Shown here: positions 13,801-24,827 of the stretch, one piece after another | How positions within the stretch are numbered: position 1 is the first letter of the stretch | Layout of the letters: every line of letters starts with the position of its first letter | Source of the DNA: Linnemannia hyalina | Lineage: Eukaryota; Mortierellomycota; Mortierellomycetes; Mortierellales; Mortierellaceae | Reading direction: 5' to 3' | DNA length: 64,000 nucleotides | Assembly: GCA_019671135.1 (NCBI GenBank) | Contig: JAHRHY010000007.1 | Location: forward strand, 1,612,001 to 1,676,000 | The notes under the pieces: model-generated | Seen by the model: the letters and a program-made list of their open reading frames with translations, nothing else | Told to the model about the DNA's origin: nothing | The model's database searches: none | Program-made: the position numbers and the translations under genes

Positions 13801-16800
13801 TAGATTCGCTCGTGGAAAGAAAACTGCTTGGTGTGAGAGGCGGAGAGGATGACGAAGTACGCCCAGGGTTCGTCGTCGGTCGATGATTGAGTGTGGGCCA
13901 TATTAGGTCCTAGGATGGGTACTACCACACAAGACTGGTAAGGCGTGCCTGACGCAGAAGAAAGCCGGGGGATCGTTCCTTGGAATGTGTGGCAAAGAAG
14001 CCTTCGGCGATTGGAATCCTTGATCAACGATGGAATGCTGGTGGAGGCCCCAAACCAATCGTTCTCGATTGCATCCTGACCTTGAGAGTAGCTGAACAGT
14101 CGGTTTTGGTCAGGCATCTGGGGTGGGGCAGGAGTTTCCTGTCGAACATATCCCAGCATCTCCTTGATGACGGGCATGTCTCGCTCCCACACGGGCTCAA
14201 TCGCATTCAGCAAGGAGTCTCCAAGACGATGTGGCCGGCATCCTTCATCTGTGCAGACCCAGGCGGATCCCTGTCTCTTGGTGTGCTGCACCTTCTCGTC
14301 AAGAACTGGGTGCGAAAAGATGTCGGTGTTCTTTTGAGAGGACGCCAGACAGACCAGCGCCGTATTGGGTGCGTCGCTCAATGACTGTCCTCCTTTCACA
14401 ATGCCGACAGATCCTTTTCTGCGTCCTGCGGCATCTAGATAGTTCCATACAACAGACGATCCTGAAGGTGGGATGACCGACTGGTCGGAAGATGCTTGCA
14501 CAAGGTAAACAGCATCGACGTTCAGAGTCGCTTGAATAAGGATACATGCGGCAGGGAATGCTCGATCCTGGAGAGGATTGCCTCTGGTTGTTGGTGTTGC
14601 TTGAGGGGCGCTCTTGGTCGTTGCGCCAAGGGCGCGCGACAATAATGTGGGTGATCCTGAAGGTGTTGGGAAGACTGGGTCGATGGGAGGCGAGATCAAG
14701 GCTGGCCCATCTGTCATGTTGAGAGTTCCCGAAGATGACGCCGAATGATCGAAGGCCGTTGGCAGAGGCGATTGAAGTGAATCCAAGGGGTGGGCACCTC
14801 TCAACCGCGTGTCCTCCGCCGCTGGGTCGTCTCCTACTGGCGAGTCCGGCGCACAAAAGTCAAGACAGCCTCGTACCCAGCGTGTCACGTCCCTCATCAT
14901 GCGGTTCCTGATACAAAGCTGGACCTGGTCGTTCCACAACTCCATTTCTCTCATAACCACGGCCGCGAAGTCGATCAGCATCATCTTTTCCTTCTCCGCG
15001 AAGGAACTCCTTGGTTCGTCATCGACCAAACAGAGAGATCCAACATTCAGTCCTTCTGATGTCGTCAGAGGTGCACCAGCGTAGAATCGGGCATATGGAT
15101 CCGCATTCACTGCCTCGAGATTCTGAAACCTCCAGTCACTCTTGGTGTCAAGAACAACGAAAGGGTCATCCGCCGCCCGCAAGATAGTGTGTCCGCAGAG
15201 TGAGCCCTCTCTCGGAAAGCAATCGAATCCTGTAGGCGGATGCTGGGCTTTGACTGTGAGTTCCTTGTGATCCACCAGGGTGATCATGCAGCCCTTGACC
15301 CCCATCACCATTGCCACCAGCTGGACAATTCGCTCAAAGTTGGGATCAATTCCTGATTGGAGGATCTGGAAGCTGTAAAGCGCTCGGAGGCGGCGCTCCT
15401 CGTCCAAAGGAAGAGGCGGGGCCAGGTAGTGAAGCGGGGAGGCTGTTGCTGCATAAGGTGGTGTGGGTGGATAGGCTGTGTCTACTTGTGGCCTTGGAAT
15501 GGGACGGTCTGCTGGAAAGAGTCCCTGGCGATAATGGTAGAGGAAGTCGTCCCAAGAGTTGAACTGCATGTTGTCAGAATCCATGCTTGACATGGTCTGT
15601 TGGTGACAGCTTGTTAGTCCTGAGGTATATGGTGTGATGAGTCCAGGGGTTGTTGGTGTCGAATTAGAAGAGCTGGAGGTCATAGTAGGTGACGAATGGC
15701 CAGCAGTAAAGGACGATCGGCTGAGGCCACGCACAGTCTGTGCAAATCCAGAGAGTCGTTCCGCAAGCCCTGTCCCTGAATTGCGGGAAGATGTACTGAG
15801 CCCAGAGTCAGATACCCGACGAGTCCTTGCTTCGCTGACCTTGAGTTGATCTACGCTCGTCTCAAGTCCAGTCTTGCCACTCCGAGAGCTTGATTTTCCA
15901 GCAACGGCGACGGGAGCAAGTAGGCCAAGACCTGGGCCACTGATGGAATCATCCACTCCTGGGTCGGTTCTGGGTATCCGGAGTCCTGTGCCTTCTGATT
16001 TGCGTCGATGGATCGACTTGTGTTGTGAGGATCTGAATGATTAAATGGTAGAAGGAGAATTGGAGGAAGAAAAGTTGTTAGGGTCGACGCTGGCCCGTGA
16101 ATCATTGTATTCTGCTTCTTTTTCAATAATGACTTGATGTGAATGGTACACTGCTACACAGCAAACATAGGATAGGGCAACATGGCTATGCAACACAACC
16201 ATAGACTCGACAATGAAAGTTTCTCCTGCATATGCCTGTCAGCCAGCGACCCCAGACGCATCCAGACAGAGGCAAGTGGTGTGTGTGTATGTGTGTGTTT
16301 GCTTTATGCATGTTACGCATGAGTAACGTTATGCCAGTTGCGAGAAACAACAATAACAAAAAAAAAAAACGACAGAGAGCCTCTTCTGTTCTGTTTGTCC
16401 TGAGTGTCCGCCTGCCACAAGGGAAAAGATTGTTGATTCCACTCCTCTGTCCACGATTGGTGCGTTTACCTCTACCTCTCCCCACCTCCCAAAATTCCCT
16501 TTTCCCTTTTGCGTTCTGCTCTCTTTCCCGCTTTCCTTCGGCTTCTCGACCCTTTCGCTCTCGCGCAGTGTCGTGTCCTTTCCTGTCCTGTCCTGCCTGT
16601 TGCTGTTTTCTGTCCTGCCCATTGGCCCAACTGTTTATCCCATTCCAGCAACAACGAAACAGGAATACGAATATGACGAAGAGAGATAAAGAGACCCACA
16701 TGAGCTGGCCTCAGATCTACACCCAAGAGAACATTGTTGTTGTTGTTGTCTTCATCCCTCTCTCCCCCTCTTCTCTCTCTCTCTGCTCCCACTTGTCTGT

Positions 16801-18510
16801 CTCCCGGTTTCGGGAGCAAGGATAATAAAGAAGGGCGTTTTTTTGCTTTTTGATGTTTGTGTTCTGTACACCCGAGCCAACAATTAGATAGTTGTATTGT
16901 AAGGGTCGGAGACGATAAGGCATAGAGGCAAAGGTAAAACACACTTTCTTTTTTCAAGATCCTCTTGATTAGTTGTGGGTCCAAGGAATTACGGTTCTTT
17001 TAGATCGGGTTGGCCGCCAGAGTGTAGAGTGAGAAGTAGCTTTTTGGCGGCAACGAGTCGAATAATGGGGGAGAAAGAAGGAAGGGTGTGTAAAGAGAAG
17101 GAAAGAAGACGAGTCATCACCCAGAATAACGCTTTCACCTCTGCCAAAAGAGACTCCAGTAAAAAAAAGAAAATAGGCGACAAAAGAGCTAAAATAAAGG
17201 ACCCTGCACTCAGCATCTCCCTCTCTTGCCGTCTACTCCACTCATTGTCTACTGTCCATCGTCGCCCTTGGACTGGCCAATGCACTTTTGCATCGTGCCT
17301 ATGCCATGGCCCATGGTCGCATCTTGCACCATTGTTTGCTATCTGTCTCCAACTCTGCCTGCATTACTATTATTATATAATTTCAAACCCATCCTCGCTT
17401 CTCTTTCTTTCTCTCTATCCCCTTTCTATTCACCCTTTCATTCTCACATAACCTTGACCACTGTCGTCCGTTCAAAAAAAAAAAAAAAAGTTCCTTCTTT
17501 GCATTCTTCGCCCTTATTCGATTTGTGTGAACGTCTGAAACCCGACTGTCCCCAACAGACCAATGAAACCTCAACTAAACTCGATCGACTTTCTCTTCTT
17601 CTTCTTCGTCGTCGAGTCGTAGACATCAGATCCATCTTGTTGCAAAGGTTCACTACTTCGTCAGAGATATATGCTGTGATAGTTGGAAAAGAAAAGAAGA
17701 AAGAAAACGCCGAGTACACCCAGGGGAAGAGGAAAAGAGAGCTAGATCGAATCCAAAGCCCCGAGGTAAAGACATAAATGACGCACGAAGAGGAAGGTAG
17801 GAGGAGGTGGAAGAGGAGATAATGAAATGTGTGTGTATCGAATGGGATATGAGATTACAAAAAAACCCATCGTTTTTCACTGTACCGTACCTTGATGATG
17901 AAGATATCGATGAGCTAGTCTGGAGAGAGCCGTCGAGTCCTGTCCCTGTTCGGCTACCAAAGGCAGACATCCAGTTAAGCTTCAATCCCTTGGACCATCG
18001 ATGCTCCTTGAGCGACTCTGTGATCGAGTTCCTGGACTGGTTGGCGGGTACATTGCTCGAGTGGACAGCAAAGGGTGGGAGGACAGACGAAGTCGAGAAG
18101 GATCGCAGCTGGCCCTCGTTCTGTTGTAGATCCACTTGAACAGGATGGAGTTGTGGGCGGGATGGACGAGTGTGTTGTTCCTGAGAGGCAGAGTCCTGTG
18201 ATGAGATGGCGTTGAAGGTTATGTTACCAGAGGCGGATGATGCAACGGTCATCGAGACTGATAGTGGCGACGTGTGGTCCATGGAGGCGTGGAGAGTTGA
18301 GGAAGAGGAAGAGGAAGAGGAAGAGGAAGAGGAAGAGGAAGAAGAGGTAGAGGTGGTGATTGGTGTGGACTTGAGCCCGTGGTTGACAGAAGCGGGGGAG
18401 GTGATGGCCCGCAGGAAGCGCGGACGGCGTCGTTGGGAGTTGTCCTGGGTGGTCTGATCCTGGGGCGGTTCATTAGTGGTGGGGGAAGGGGTGGATGGCG
18501 TTGGAGCCAT
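10873..18510 (-). CDS. Hybrid histidine kinase with GAF domain and C-terminal receiver
   Basis: A two-component sensor. Minus-strand exons 18510-17891, 16032-13711, 13613-12947, 12847-11024 and 10926-10873 join in phase to 1828 residues. Order of parts: disordered Ser-rich N-terminus with a long poly-Ser tract (about residues 55-75); GAF-type sensor domain (about 430-580, with SLCGHTIL and FYAGAPL); histidine phosphotransfer motif SISHELRTPLH with the phospho-accepting His at 984; ATPase domain with N-box LVENAIKFT (from 1204), DTGKGIS and GTGLGMALVKEL; Ser-rich linker; receiver domain RVLIVEDN...LMDLQMPVMDG with phospho-acceptor Asp at 1726 and the terminal Lys in YLTKPVS. It should autophosphorylate and relay phosphate internally, then presumably to an HPt protein. 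No membrane segment is evident, so it is probably cytosolic. The join of the first exon is inferred: the 16032 exon has no usable ATG before the GAF region and an in-frame stop lies just upstream, while the 18510 exon supplies ATG and matching phase. The 1858-nt first intron is unusually long. Confidence 0.75.
16033..17890 (-). other. Long first intron of the histidine kinase (inferred)
   Basis: The intron has a donor (GTACGG at 17890) and an acceptor (CAG ending at 16033) in compatible phase. It contains plus-strand CT-rich tracts at about 16440-16640, 16740-16810 and 17390-17450, like those found ahead of genes elsewhere in the window. I find no convincing coding sequence in it on either strand. 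Confidence 0.45.
18298..18347 (+). repeat. GAG/GAA codon repeat encoding poly-Ser on the minus strand
   Basis: A purine hexamer-type repeat (GAAGAG units) lies in exon 1 of the histidine kinase. Read on the minus strand it gives TCT/TCC codons, an uninterrupted run of about 18 serines. Such tracts are prone to length change. Confidence 0.8.
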
Positions 18511-19376
18511 GTCCGGATATATGGAATGCGGGGATGGTGAAGGGTGGGATGGCTGTGTGAATGAATGAATGAATGTATGTGTGTGTGTGTGTTATGTGTG
18601 TGTATGAGTGTAGGCGAGAGTAGGTGAGGGTAGGTGTGAGTAGGTGTGAGTTGCTGAGAATGGGTGAGGGAGATAAGGGAAGGTGGTGTTGATGGTCGAG
18701 GGTTGGAAGACGGAGAAGGAGAAGGAGAAGGTGAAGGAGAAGGTGAAGGAGAAGGTGAAGGAAAGAAGGAGTGAAGTGATGAACGTGAAGAAGGGAGGGA
18801 GAAGAGGGTAGGGAAAGAAGAAGAGGGACTCTTGAACAACAGAGGGTAAGAGAGAAGAAAAAGAAGAAATTGTAATCAAATGGACAGCACATCACACAAA
18901 CAAGGGTTTGCCTCAATTCCAACAGAAAATAAAACGTCACGTGAACCATGTGTCTTCACCTAGGTTCCATTGCCTGGACTGATCTGCCCTTTCTGTTTGT
19001 TCAAGTAGAACAGCCGAGGTAGAAGACGTATCATAGAAGTAGGATGTCAGAAGTAACTGAACGAATAGAAAGGGAGGATGAGCACAACAATCCCATGCGC
19101 GTTCTTATCGAGTCAAATATATAGCAAAAAAATTGGTCGAGATGGCGCTCAATGGCTCTTTCTTTTTCTTCCTGCATGAGGATAATACCATTCAGCGTGA
19201 CCAAAATTGGAAACGAACAGGCAGCCACAACCACCACAATAACATTGATAGCAAAACAATAACAGCAATGAGAAAACAGATACGTTTGACGAGCTGTTCG
19301 AGGAGGGGCTGCAATTGCGAACGCTGAACCTGCTCTTCTTGGCTCATTCATTACCCGTTAGACGAATCAATCCATC
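18511..19376. other. Upstream region of the histidine kinase, with simple repeats
   Basis: The minus strand is CT-rich from about 18520 to 18900, consistent with a promoter or leader for the minus-strand gene starting at 18510. It includes a GT-rich block around 18575-18605 and a 12-nt repeat built from GAAGGA/GAAGGT at about 18715-18770. No gene is supported. Confidence 0.5.
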
Positions 19377-19694
19377 ATGCCCCTCCTGCCCCTGGTCCAA
19401 GCAGGATTCAGACCAACAATTGTTCACCAAACTCGCCAGTTCTATGAACATGTTTGCTCCAAATGTCGGAGGATACTCCGTGGACAAAAAGGGGAAAGGG
19501 GCGAAGGAGCATCAGCATCAATAATAACTCGTTCGCACCAATCAAGCCTAATTGCCTTCATCCATCCTCACTTTCCCGTTTTCTGCTCTTCTTCCTCCTA
19601 TGCCTTCTTGGTCTTCACTGGCATCGCTGCCGTTTTCGTACCTCTATCGGTTCTTGTCTTCATAGCTCAACAAAAGAAAAAAAACGTAGGCTGA
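19377..19694 (+). CDS. Possible small single-pass membrane protein
   Basis: An open frame of 105 residues. The N-terminus resembles a mitochondrial presequence: hydrophobic and basic with no acidic residue in the first ~20 (FRPTIVHQTRQF). The C-terminal third is a hydrophobic stretch of about 25 residues (AFLVFTGIAAVFVPLSVLVFIA) followed by basic QQKKKN. This arrangement is typical of small inner-membrane respiratory subunits or assembly factors, but I do not recognise a family. An in-frame intron in the middle (Ser/His-rich part) is possible. It could also be a chance ORF; its neighbours give no help. Confidence 0.3.
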   Translation: MPLLPLVQAGFRPTIVHQTRQFYEHVCSKCRRILRGQKGERGEGASASIITRSHQSSLIAFIHPHFPVFCSSSSYAFLVFTGIAAVFVPLSVLVFIAQQKKKNVG

Positions 19695-20686
19695 CTGCGC
19701 CTTCCCTCAAGTCAAAGTAAACAACACAAAAGCTGATCATCATGACTCGTTGTCGTGTAAATCTCTCTGTTAGTATCACAAACGAACAGCCTACGCAGCC
19801 ATTACTGAAGATGTTTACTATCCCCGCCTGCACCAATAGCGTATTGTCCCTTGCAAACGGAAAACCTTGTGAATGGATCAATTGACTTCCGCATGGCTGC
19901 GCTAACCCTCCTCCTTCTGCCCTTCCCATTTCAAATCCCAGCCAGAAAGCCCGCATGGACCCTCTCACTCTCACTCCTTCTTACTCCCCGTTCCCCCTGT
20001 CCTCTATCTCTCACAATTACTGTTCTCATTATCCCTTTCTTCCACTATGCAACTAAGCGTCCAAAAAAAAAAAAAAAAAAAAAAAAAAGTAATGGTATCG
20101 CGGTACGCGGTATGCTATTTACCTGCCTTTGCTATTTCTCACATTTCATGCGACACGCCCCTCTTCCATCGACCCTTCCACTGAATTCTTTGTGTTTTCG
20201 TTTGTTTTTTTTTGTTCCGTGGGTCAATTCCTTCCGCTGCATTATGAATTGACCAATGTGGTTTTGAAACCACGACGCGTTTCTTCTTTCTTTTGTGTTC
20301 GTATGCCATTTTTTTTTTTTTTTTGGTGCTGCTGCAACCGTTGTTCATGCAAACAATAATTAAGGTCGATTCCCAGCCTAGGCGATTTTTGGAAGTTTTA
20401 GGAAGCAGGGGAGAGCATTGGCCAAGTAGCGATATCTTTCTTTTCTGAACAAACTTTTTTTTTTTTTTTTTCCCTTCCCTTTTCTTTCTCTTGATTCTTT
20501 TGTTTCCATTCTCTTACCCCCTTTTGTTTCTCATTTTTGCATTTATCGACACATATACATGTTTCTTCCATATTGTCACGCTACCCCTCGGACTTTTTGC
20601 GATATTAGTCCTTTGGCATAAGTGTCTTTAATATTACTTTCGCCACAAAATATGAAGTAAACGAGACAATTGCTCGTGCAGAAGGT
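19695..20686. other. Gene-free spacer with homopolymer runs
   Basis: This contains a poly-A run of about 24 nt near 20065-20088 and poly-T runs near 20311-20325 and 20457-20471. The stretch before 20687 is likely the 3' UTR of the minus-strand CDK8 gene. Nothing else is recognisable. Confidence 0.5.
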
Positions 20687-22705
20687 TCATGCATCAACGC
20701 GAGGTCGCTTGGTGAGTCGATCGTCCTTCACAGCCGGCACAGGGTGTGTCTTTTGAACATTGGCCGTTGCCCTCATATCCTTATCCTCGTTCGTGATTCG
20801 TCTCAACGGGAACTCGACAGGCTGACCGGCAAATGAGCTATTTGGATAGGGAAAGAAAAAAACATGAGAGCAAACCAAAAGAAAAAAAAATTGCATGTAA
20901 GCCATCATGCAAATCGCGCATACCAAGAAGAAAAACACGTAACCACAAGAAAGTCGACACATAAACAAAAAGGAACCAATAAAACATCAAGGCAAAAGAA
21001 TGTTCCTGTTTCCACGTACTCGAGTCCTGGCTTGGGATCTTCTTGAAAGTATGGATGGTTCAAGGCTTCCTCGGCTGTGATCCGCTTTAGAGGGTCGTAC
21101 TCGAGCATGGCCGCTAACAGATTACATCCTTGCTCGCTCTTGATCGGCCATTGTTGGTAGAGTGATCGCAAGACATTGGGTGTTCTATTTGTGAATACAA
21201 AATGGGCGAGTTAGTCCATAATGTCAACAGTTGTCCCAGCTGCGCCAATGATTACTCGCCTCCTCGTTCCGTCTTTTATTTTGCTCTTACTGTCGGAAGG
21301 AGGCCAAGTTTGGGTATTCCGGTTGTTGGTCAATGGTTGGCCATCGTTCCTCTACGTACACCAAGTCAAGAAGAAAATTCGTGTTAGAGCCATCTAGCCA
21401 CCACATCACGCCTTAGCATCATATCAATTGAGACTCATTGAACACGGCGACTTACTTGTGGGGTTGCCGAGAATGTCAAAGATCTTTTGTAGTTGGTTCT
21501 TTTGGAATGGCACGGTCTTCTTGTTCTCCACCTTGGCTTCTTCACCCTTGAAGATCGGCCGAAGAGTAATTAGCTCTGCAAAAATACATCCGATCGCCCA
21601 AATGTCAATCGCCTTGGTGTAATGCCTCGATCCTAGCAGTAGCTCCGGTGCTCTGTACCAAATGGTCACTACTACCTTGTCTCCATTGAACAGAGGCTGC
21701 AACGGCTTGTAAAACAATCGCGCCAATCCCAGATCACCTATCCATTGATATAGTAAGGTCGTATTAGTCACTTTCAAAGAAGTAATATATTTAAGTCATT
21801 ACAACCGCGCTCCTTGACTTACCAACTTTGACGACTCCATTGGCGGTGACAAGGATGTTTGCAGGCTTCAAGTCACGATGCATCACCCAGTTGGCATGGA
21901 GGTACGCTACTCCGTTTAAAAGCTGCCACAAGAACGACTTTACCGTGTATTCCGACATGAACTTCCTCTCAGGATGGCTGTGAAATCCAATGATTTGCTA
22001 CATGGACGTACAAAAACAAAGAAATAAGGCTTTAGTTATAACGATGGGAAGTACATTAGAGATACGAGCAATGGAAAGAGGCACAACACTTACGAGGAGA
22101 TCGTGCTCGGCGTATTCAAAGACCATGTGGATAGACTTGTCCTCCAAAAGAACCTCCTCAAGCCCAACGATATTCTCGTGATGAAGTTCGCGACAAAGCT
22201 ACAATATGGAGAAGTGTGTTATTAGAAGGCTAGTTCCTGAAAATCCTCCCATCAAATGATCCAAGGCGAAGGTGACGCAACCTACCGCGATCTCTCGACA
22301 GGCAGACTGTGAGATTCCAATATATGTCGCCGCCTCGCCTTCCTTGTCTGGCTTAAACTTTTTGATCGCATACTCCTTGTTGTCATCCCTAAACCACAAG
22401 CAGCAGAAATAAATACCAAAATAATTAGCAACTGGGTCAAGGGTTATAAAATAAACGCAACCACAGCATACAATATCTTGAAAGACGTACTTGATCTTGG
22501 ACTTCGCTTTGTAAACTCGACCATACGTTCCAGAACTGATAAACCCCAGGATATCGTATTTGGAGGCAATCTTTTGCCGACAAGAGTCGCGCTTCTGCTT
22601 GTACTCTGTCATGTTCATGGGTGGGAGGTCAAAGTGCTCTTGTACCTCTTCTTCTTCCTGCTCCTCCATCCCTTCAAAATGTTGTGAAGGTGGTTGTTGG
22701 TTCAT
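20687..22705 (-). CDS. SSN3: Cyclin-dependent kinase 8 (Mediator kinase, Ssn3/Srb10)
   Basis: Eight minus-strand exons (22705-22491, 22388-22286, 22198-22094, 21997-21823, 21737-21456, 21351-21291, 21184-21020, 20837-20687) join in phase to 418 residues, normal for CDK8. The family-specific start of the kinase domain is clear: [18 protein letters not shown], then [11 protein letters not shown] with the catalytic Lys. The C-helix motif reads SQSACREIA, where CDK8 usually has SMSACRE. The catalytic loop is HRDLKPAN with Asp at 183. The activation segment starts DLGLARLF (residues 201-208; DMGFARLF is usual) and runs to [14 protein letters not shown]. In CDK8 fashion the activation loop has Asp (NGDKVVVT) in place of a phosphorylated Thr. 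As part of the Mediator kinase module with cyclin C and Med12/13, it phosphorylates transcription factors and the Pol II CTD. The short basic tail ([10 protein letters not shown]) is a possible nuclear signal. Confidence 0.92.
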
Positions 22706-23150
22706 GGGTTAAAACAATGTGGTTGTCTGGATTATCCGCGTGGGTGTAGGGGTGTTGTTGGGGAAAGGCGATGATGTTGATTCCTTTAAGGCTCCTGAGA
22801 TGTGTTTGATGCAGATGCTCTGTTCCTGGCGTGAAAGCTGAGTGATGTGGTAAAAGCGGTTTGGGCGCTAAACTCACGTTTCGTGACTGTGAATCGCATG
22901 CTTTAGTAATGATTTTTTCTTTCAAATGGTTTTATTACAATGCCGGATGGCTTTTCTCGTTCTAACGCGAGTTGTTCTAAAGAGGAGTGGGATGAGAGGG
23001 AAACGAAGGTGTGGGGTGTATATGGTCTTCGCGTTGAACAGAAGAAGAGGAACCAGTTGATCCTCTGTCCCCTTCAGCGCGTAGTGTCATGTATGGTAGT
23101 GTAGTGTCGTGTTGGGATGCAATTGTGTGTCGATAAATAGAATAAACAAT
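22706..23150. other. Spacer: CDK8 upstream region and Rieske gene 3' UTR
   Basis: A 445-bp stretch holds the promoter side of the minus-strand CDK8 gene (22706 onward) and the 3' UTR of the Rieske gene, whose stop is at 23151. No gene is seen. Confidence 0.5.
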
Positions 23151-24570
23151 TTAACCGATGATGATCTTGTTGCCCTCCTCGAACGAGTAGGCAGGGATCT
23201 CGAGGTTCAATGGTGCAGGTCCCTTACGGATACGTCCAGAAATATCGTAGTGGGAACCGTGGCAAGGGCAGTACCATCCACCATAGTCACCAGCCTCTCC
23301 AATTGGGACACATCCCAAGTGAGTGCAGACACCTGAACAGTTTGAAGCGCAGAGAAGAGGAAAGAGGTAGATCGTTAGACAATAATCAGACACACCAACA
23401 CGCAGGGAAAACGAGCGACAAGATGTTAGCGATCAGTGAGAAGACATACCCAACATGACCAACCACTCGGGCTTCTGGGCACGCTCGGCATCGTTCTGGG
23501 GGTCACGGAGCTCAGTAATGTTAACAGCGTTGGCCTCATCGATCTCATCGGCGGTACGGTGACGGATGAAGACGGGCTTTCCACGCCACTTGATGGTGAC
23601 GTTACGACCCTCGGGGATAGTGCTGAGGTCAACCTCGACCTTGGCCAAAGCCAAAACATCAGCAGAGGCCGACATGTTGGCCAAGAAATCGGCAACGGTG
23701 GTCTTGGCTCCGAGGAAGGAGACAGCACCGGTGGTTCCGACCATGAAGTAGGAGAAGGCGCGGTTAGTGGCATCGCCGGATCCGCTCTTGTACTTGCTGA
23801 AGTCGGGGATGTTGGTGGTTTCGCGCGCAGAGTTGTGGTTGAGACGGACCTGAGCAGCAAGTCCAGCGGGGGCTAACATGTTTTCGATAATAACATGAGG
23901 CGTCTGCGTTAGTTGGTGGTCCTCCTTCGCTTTTACTATCGTCAAAGTAGGGGGTCTTGACGTCTCGCGGTGAATTGACAGCTGTCGTTCTGCTCCTTGG
24001 CTTTGACGCGTAAATCCTGATTCAGTACCATTCTCGACGCTACTCTGACGGCTCACAGCCCTCTTCCTTTCTGCACACTTGTCCGAATTCCGTGTCCTGC
24101 AAGTAGATAACTTCAGTTGACATTGAGTTGACGAACATGCATCCGGACCAAGATATCTGTGCAGCCTATCCATGTGCCCTTCCTAAAAAAGCGGCATCCG
24201 TGAAAAAATTTAGAGTCGTTCGGAGTAAAGTCCCGAGCAGGTGTAACTTGCAGATCCCGAACGAATGAAAAGGTGTCCAAGAGAGTGCGCCAGGTTCTTT
24301 TCAAAGATCGCTGCTTCCGCTGTGCTGCAGACTGTGGCTGTCATGCTGTATTCGTGAATGTTTGCAACTCGGCAATGGATAACGGTGGAGCTGCAGAGTG
24401 GATGTCCGAGGTGTTGTTTGATTGTTGAGATGATGAAAAAGTCCGGCGTAACGAAATGAAGTTAGGATCCGGAAGGAGAGGAGCGACATACCGAGGACGT
24501 TGCGGGCAGCAGCGACACGGACCGAGCGATTCAAGGAGGCCGAGGCCATTCTAGCAGCAAGGGAGGCCAT
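23151..24570 (-). CDS. RIP1: Rieske iron-sulfur subunit of ubiquinol-cytochrome c reductase
   Basis: Exons 24570-24492, 23872-23450 and 23332-23151 give 227 residues. The protein is subunit of complex III in the mitochondrial inner membrane and passes electrons from ubiquinol to cytochrome c1. The 2Fe-2S cluster is bound by the two Rieske boxes in exon 3: CTHLGC (170-175) and CPCHGSH (189-195), each giving one Cys and one His ligand; the other two cysteines form the usual disulphide. Before them lie the arginine-rich presequence ([24 protein letters not shown]), the hinge/transmembrane segment ([38 protein letters not shown]) and the basal fold with [13 protein letters not shown]. The 619-nt first intron separates the presequence from the mature protein. 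The gene is divergent from the mitochondrial methionyl-tRNA synthetase across 257 bp. Confidence 0.95.
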
Positions 24571-24827
24571 TGTGTGATGTGAGGAGAGGGTGGAGTGGGG
24601 AGGGGAGGAGACAGTTGTGAAAAAGCGGATCGTCTTTCTGTTGGCTCAGGCACACTGGATGCCAGAGGGGGAGGGATACTTCGGAAACCGAAGGATGTAA
24701 TCGTCACAGAAAATGATTAGCTCGCATCTACAGTCAAAATTGGCCCCTTGTCAATCCGATTTCCCTCACTTGATAAAGTTTCAGGCACGAGGTTTCTAGG
24801 AAGAGAGATCACTTTAACATCCCAACC
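24571..24827. promoter_or_regulatory. Shared divergent promoter region, RIP1 / MSM1
   Basis: Only 257 bp separate the start codons of two divergently transcribed genes, both for mitochondrial proteins. Promoter elements for both must fit here unless a 5' UTR intron exists. I cannot name a specific factor site from the sequence. Confidence 0.6.

Noticed and set aside
15954..15956. Start of the histidine kinase at 15956
   Set aside because: The codon there is GTG, not ATG, and the frame continues upstream to an acceptor at 16032; the start is placed at 18510 instead.
20360..20390. GGTCGATTCC resembling a tRNA T loop
   Set aside because: No complementary T stem and no cloverleaf upstream.
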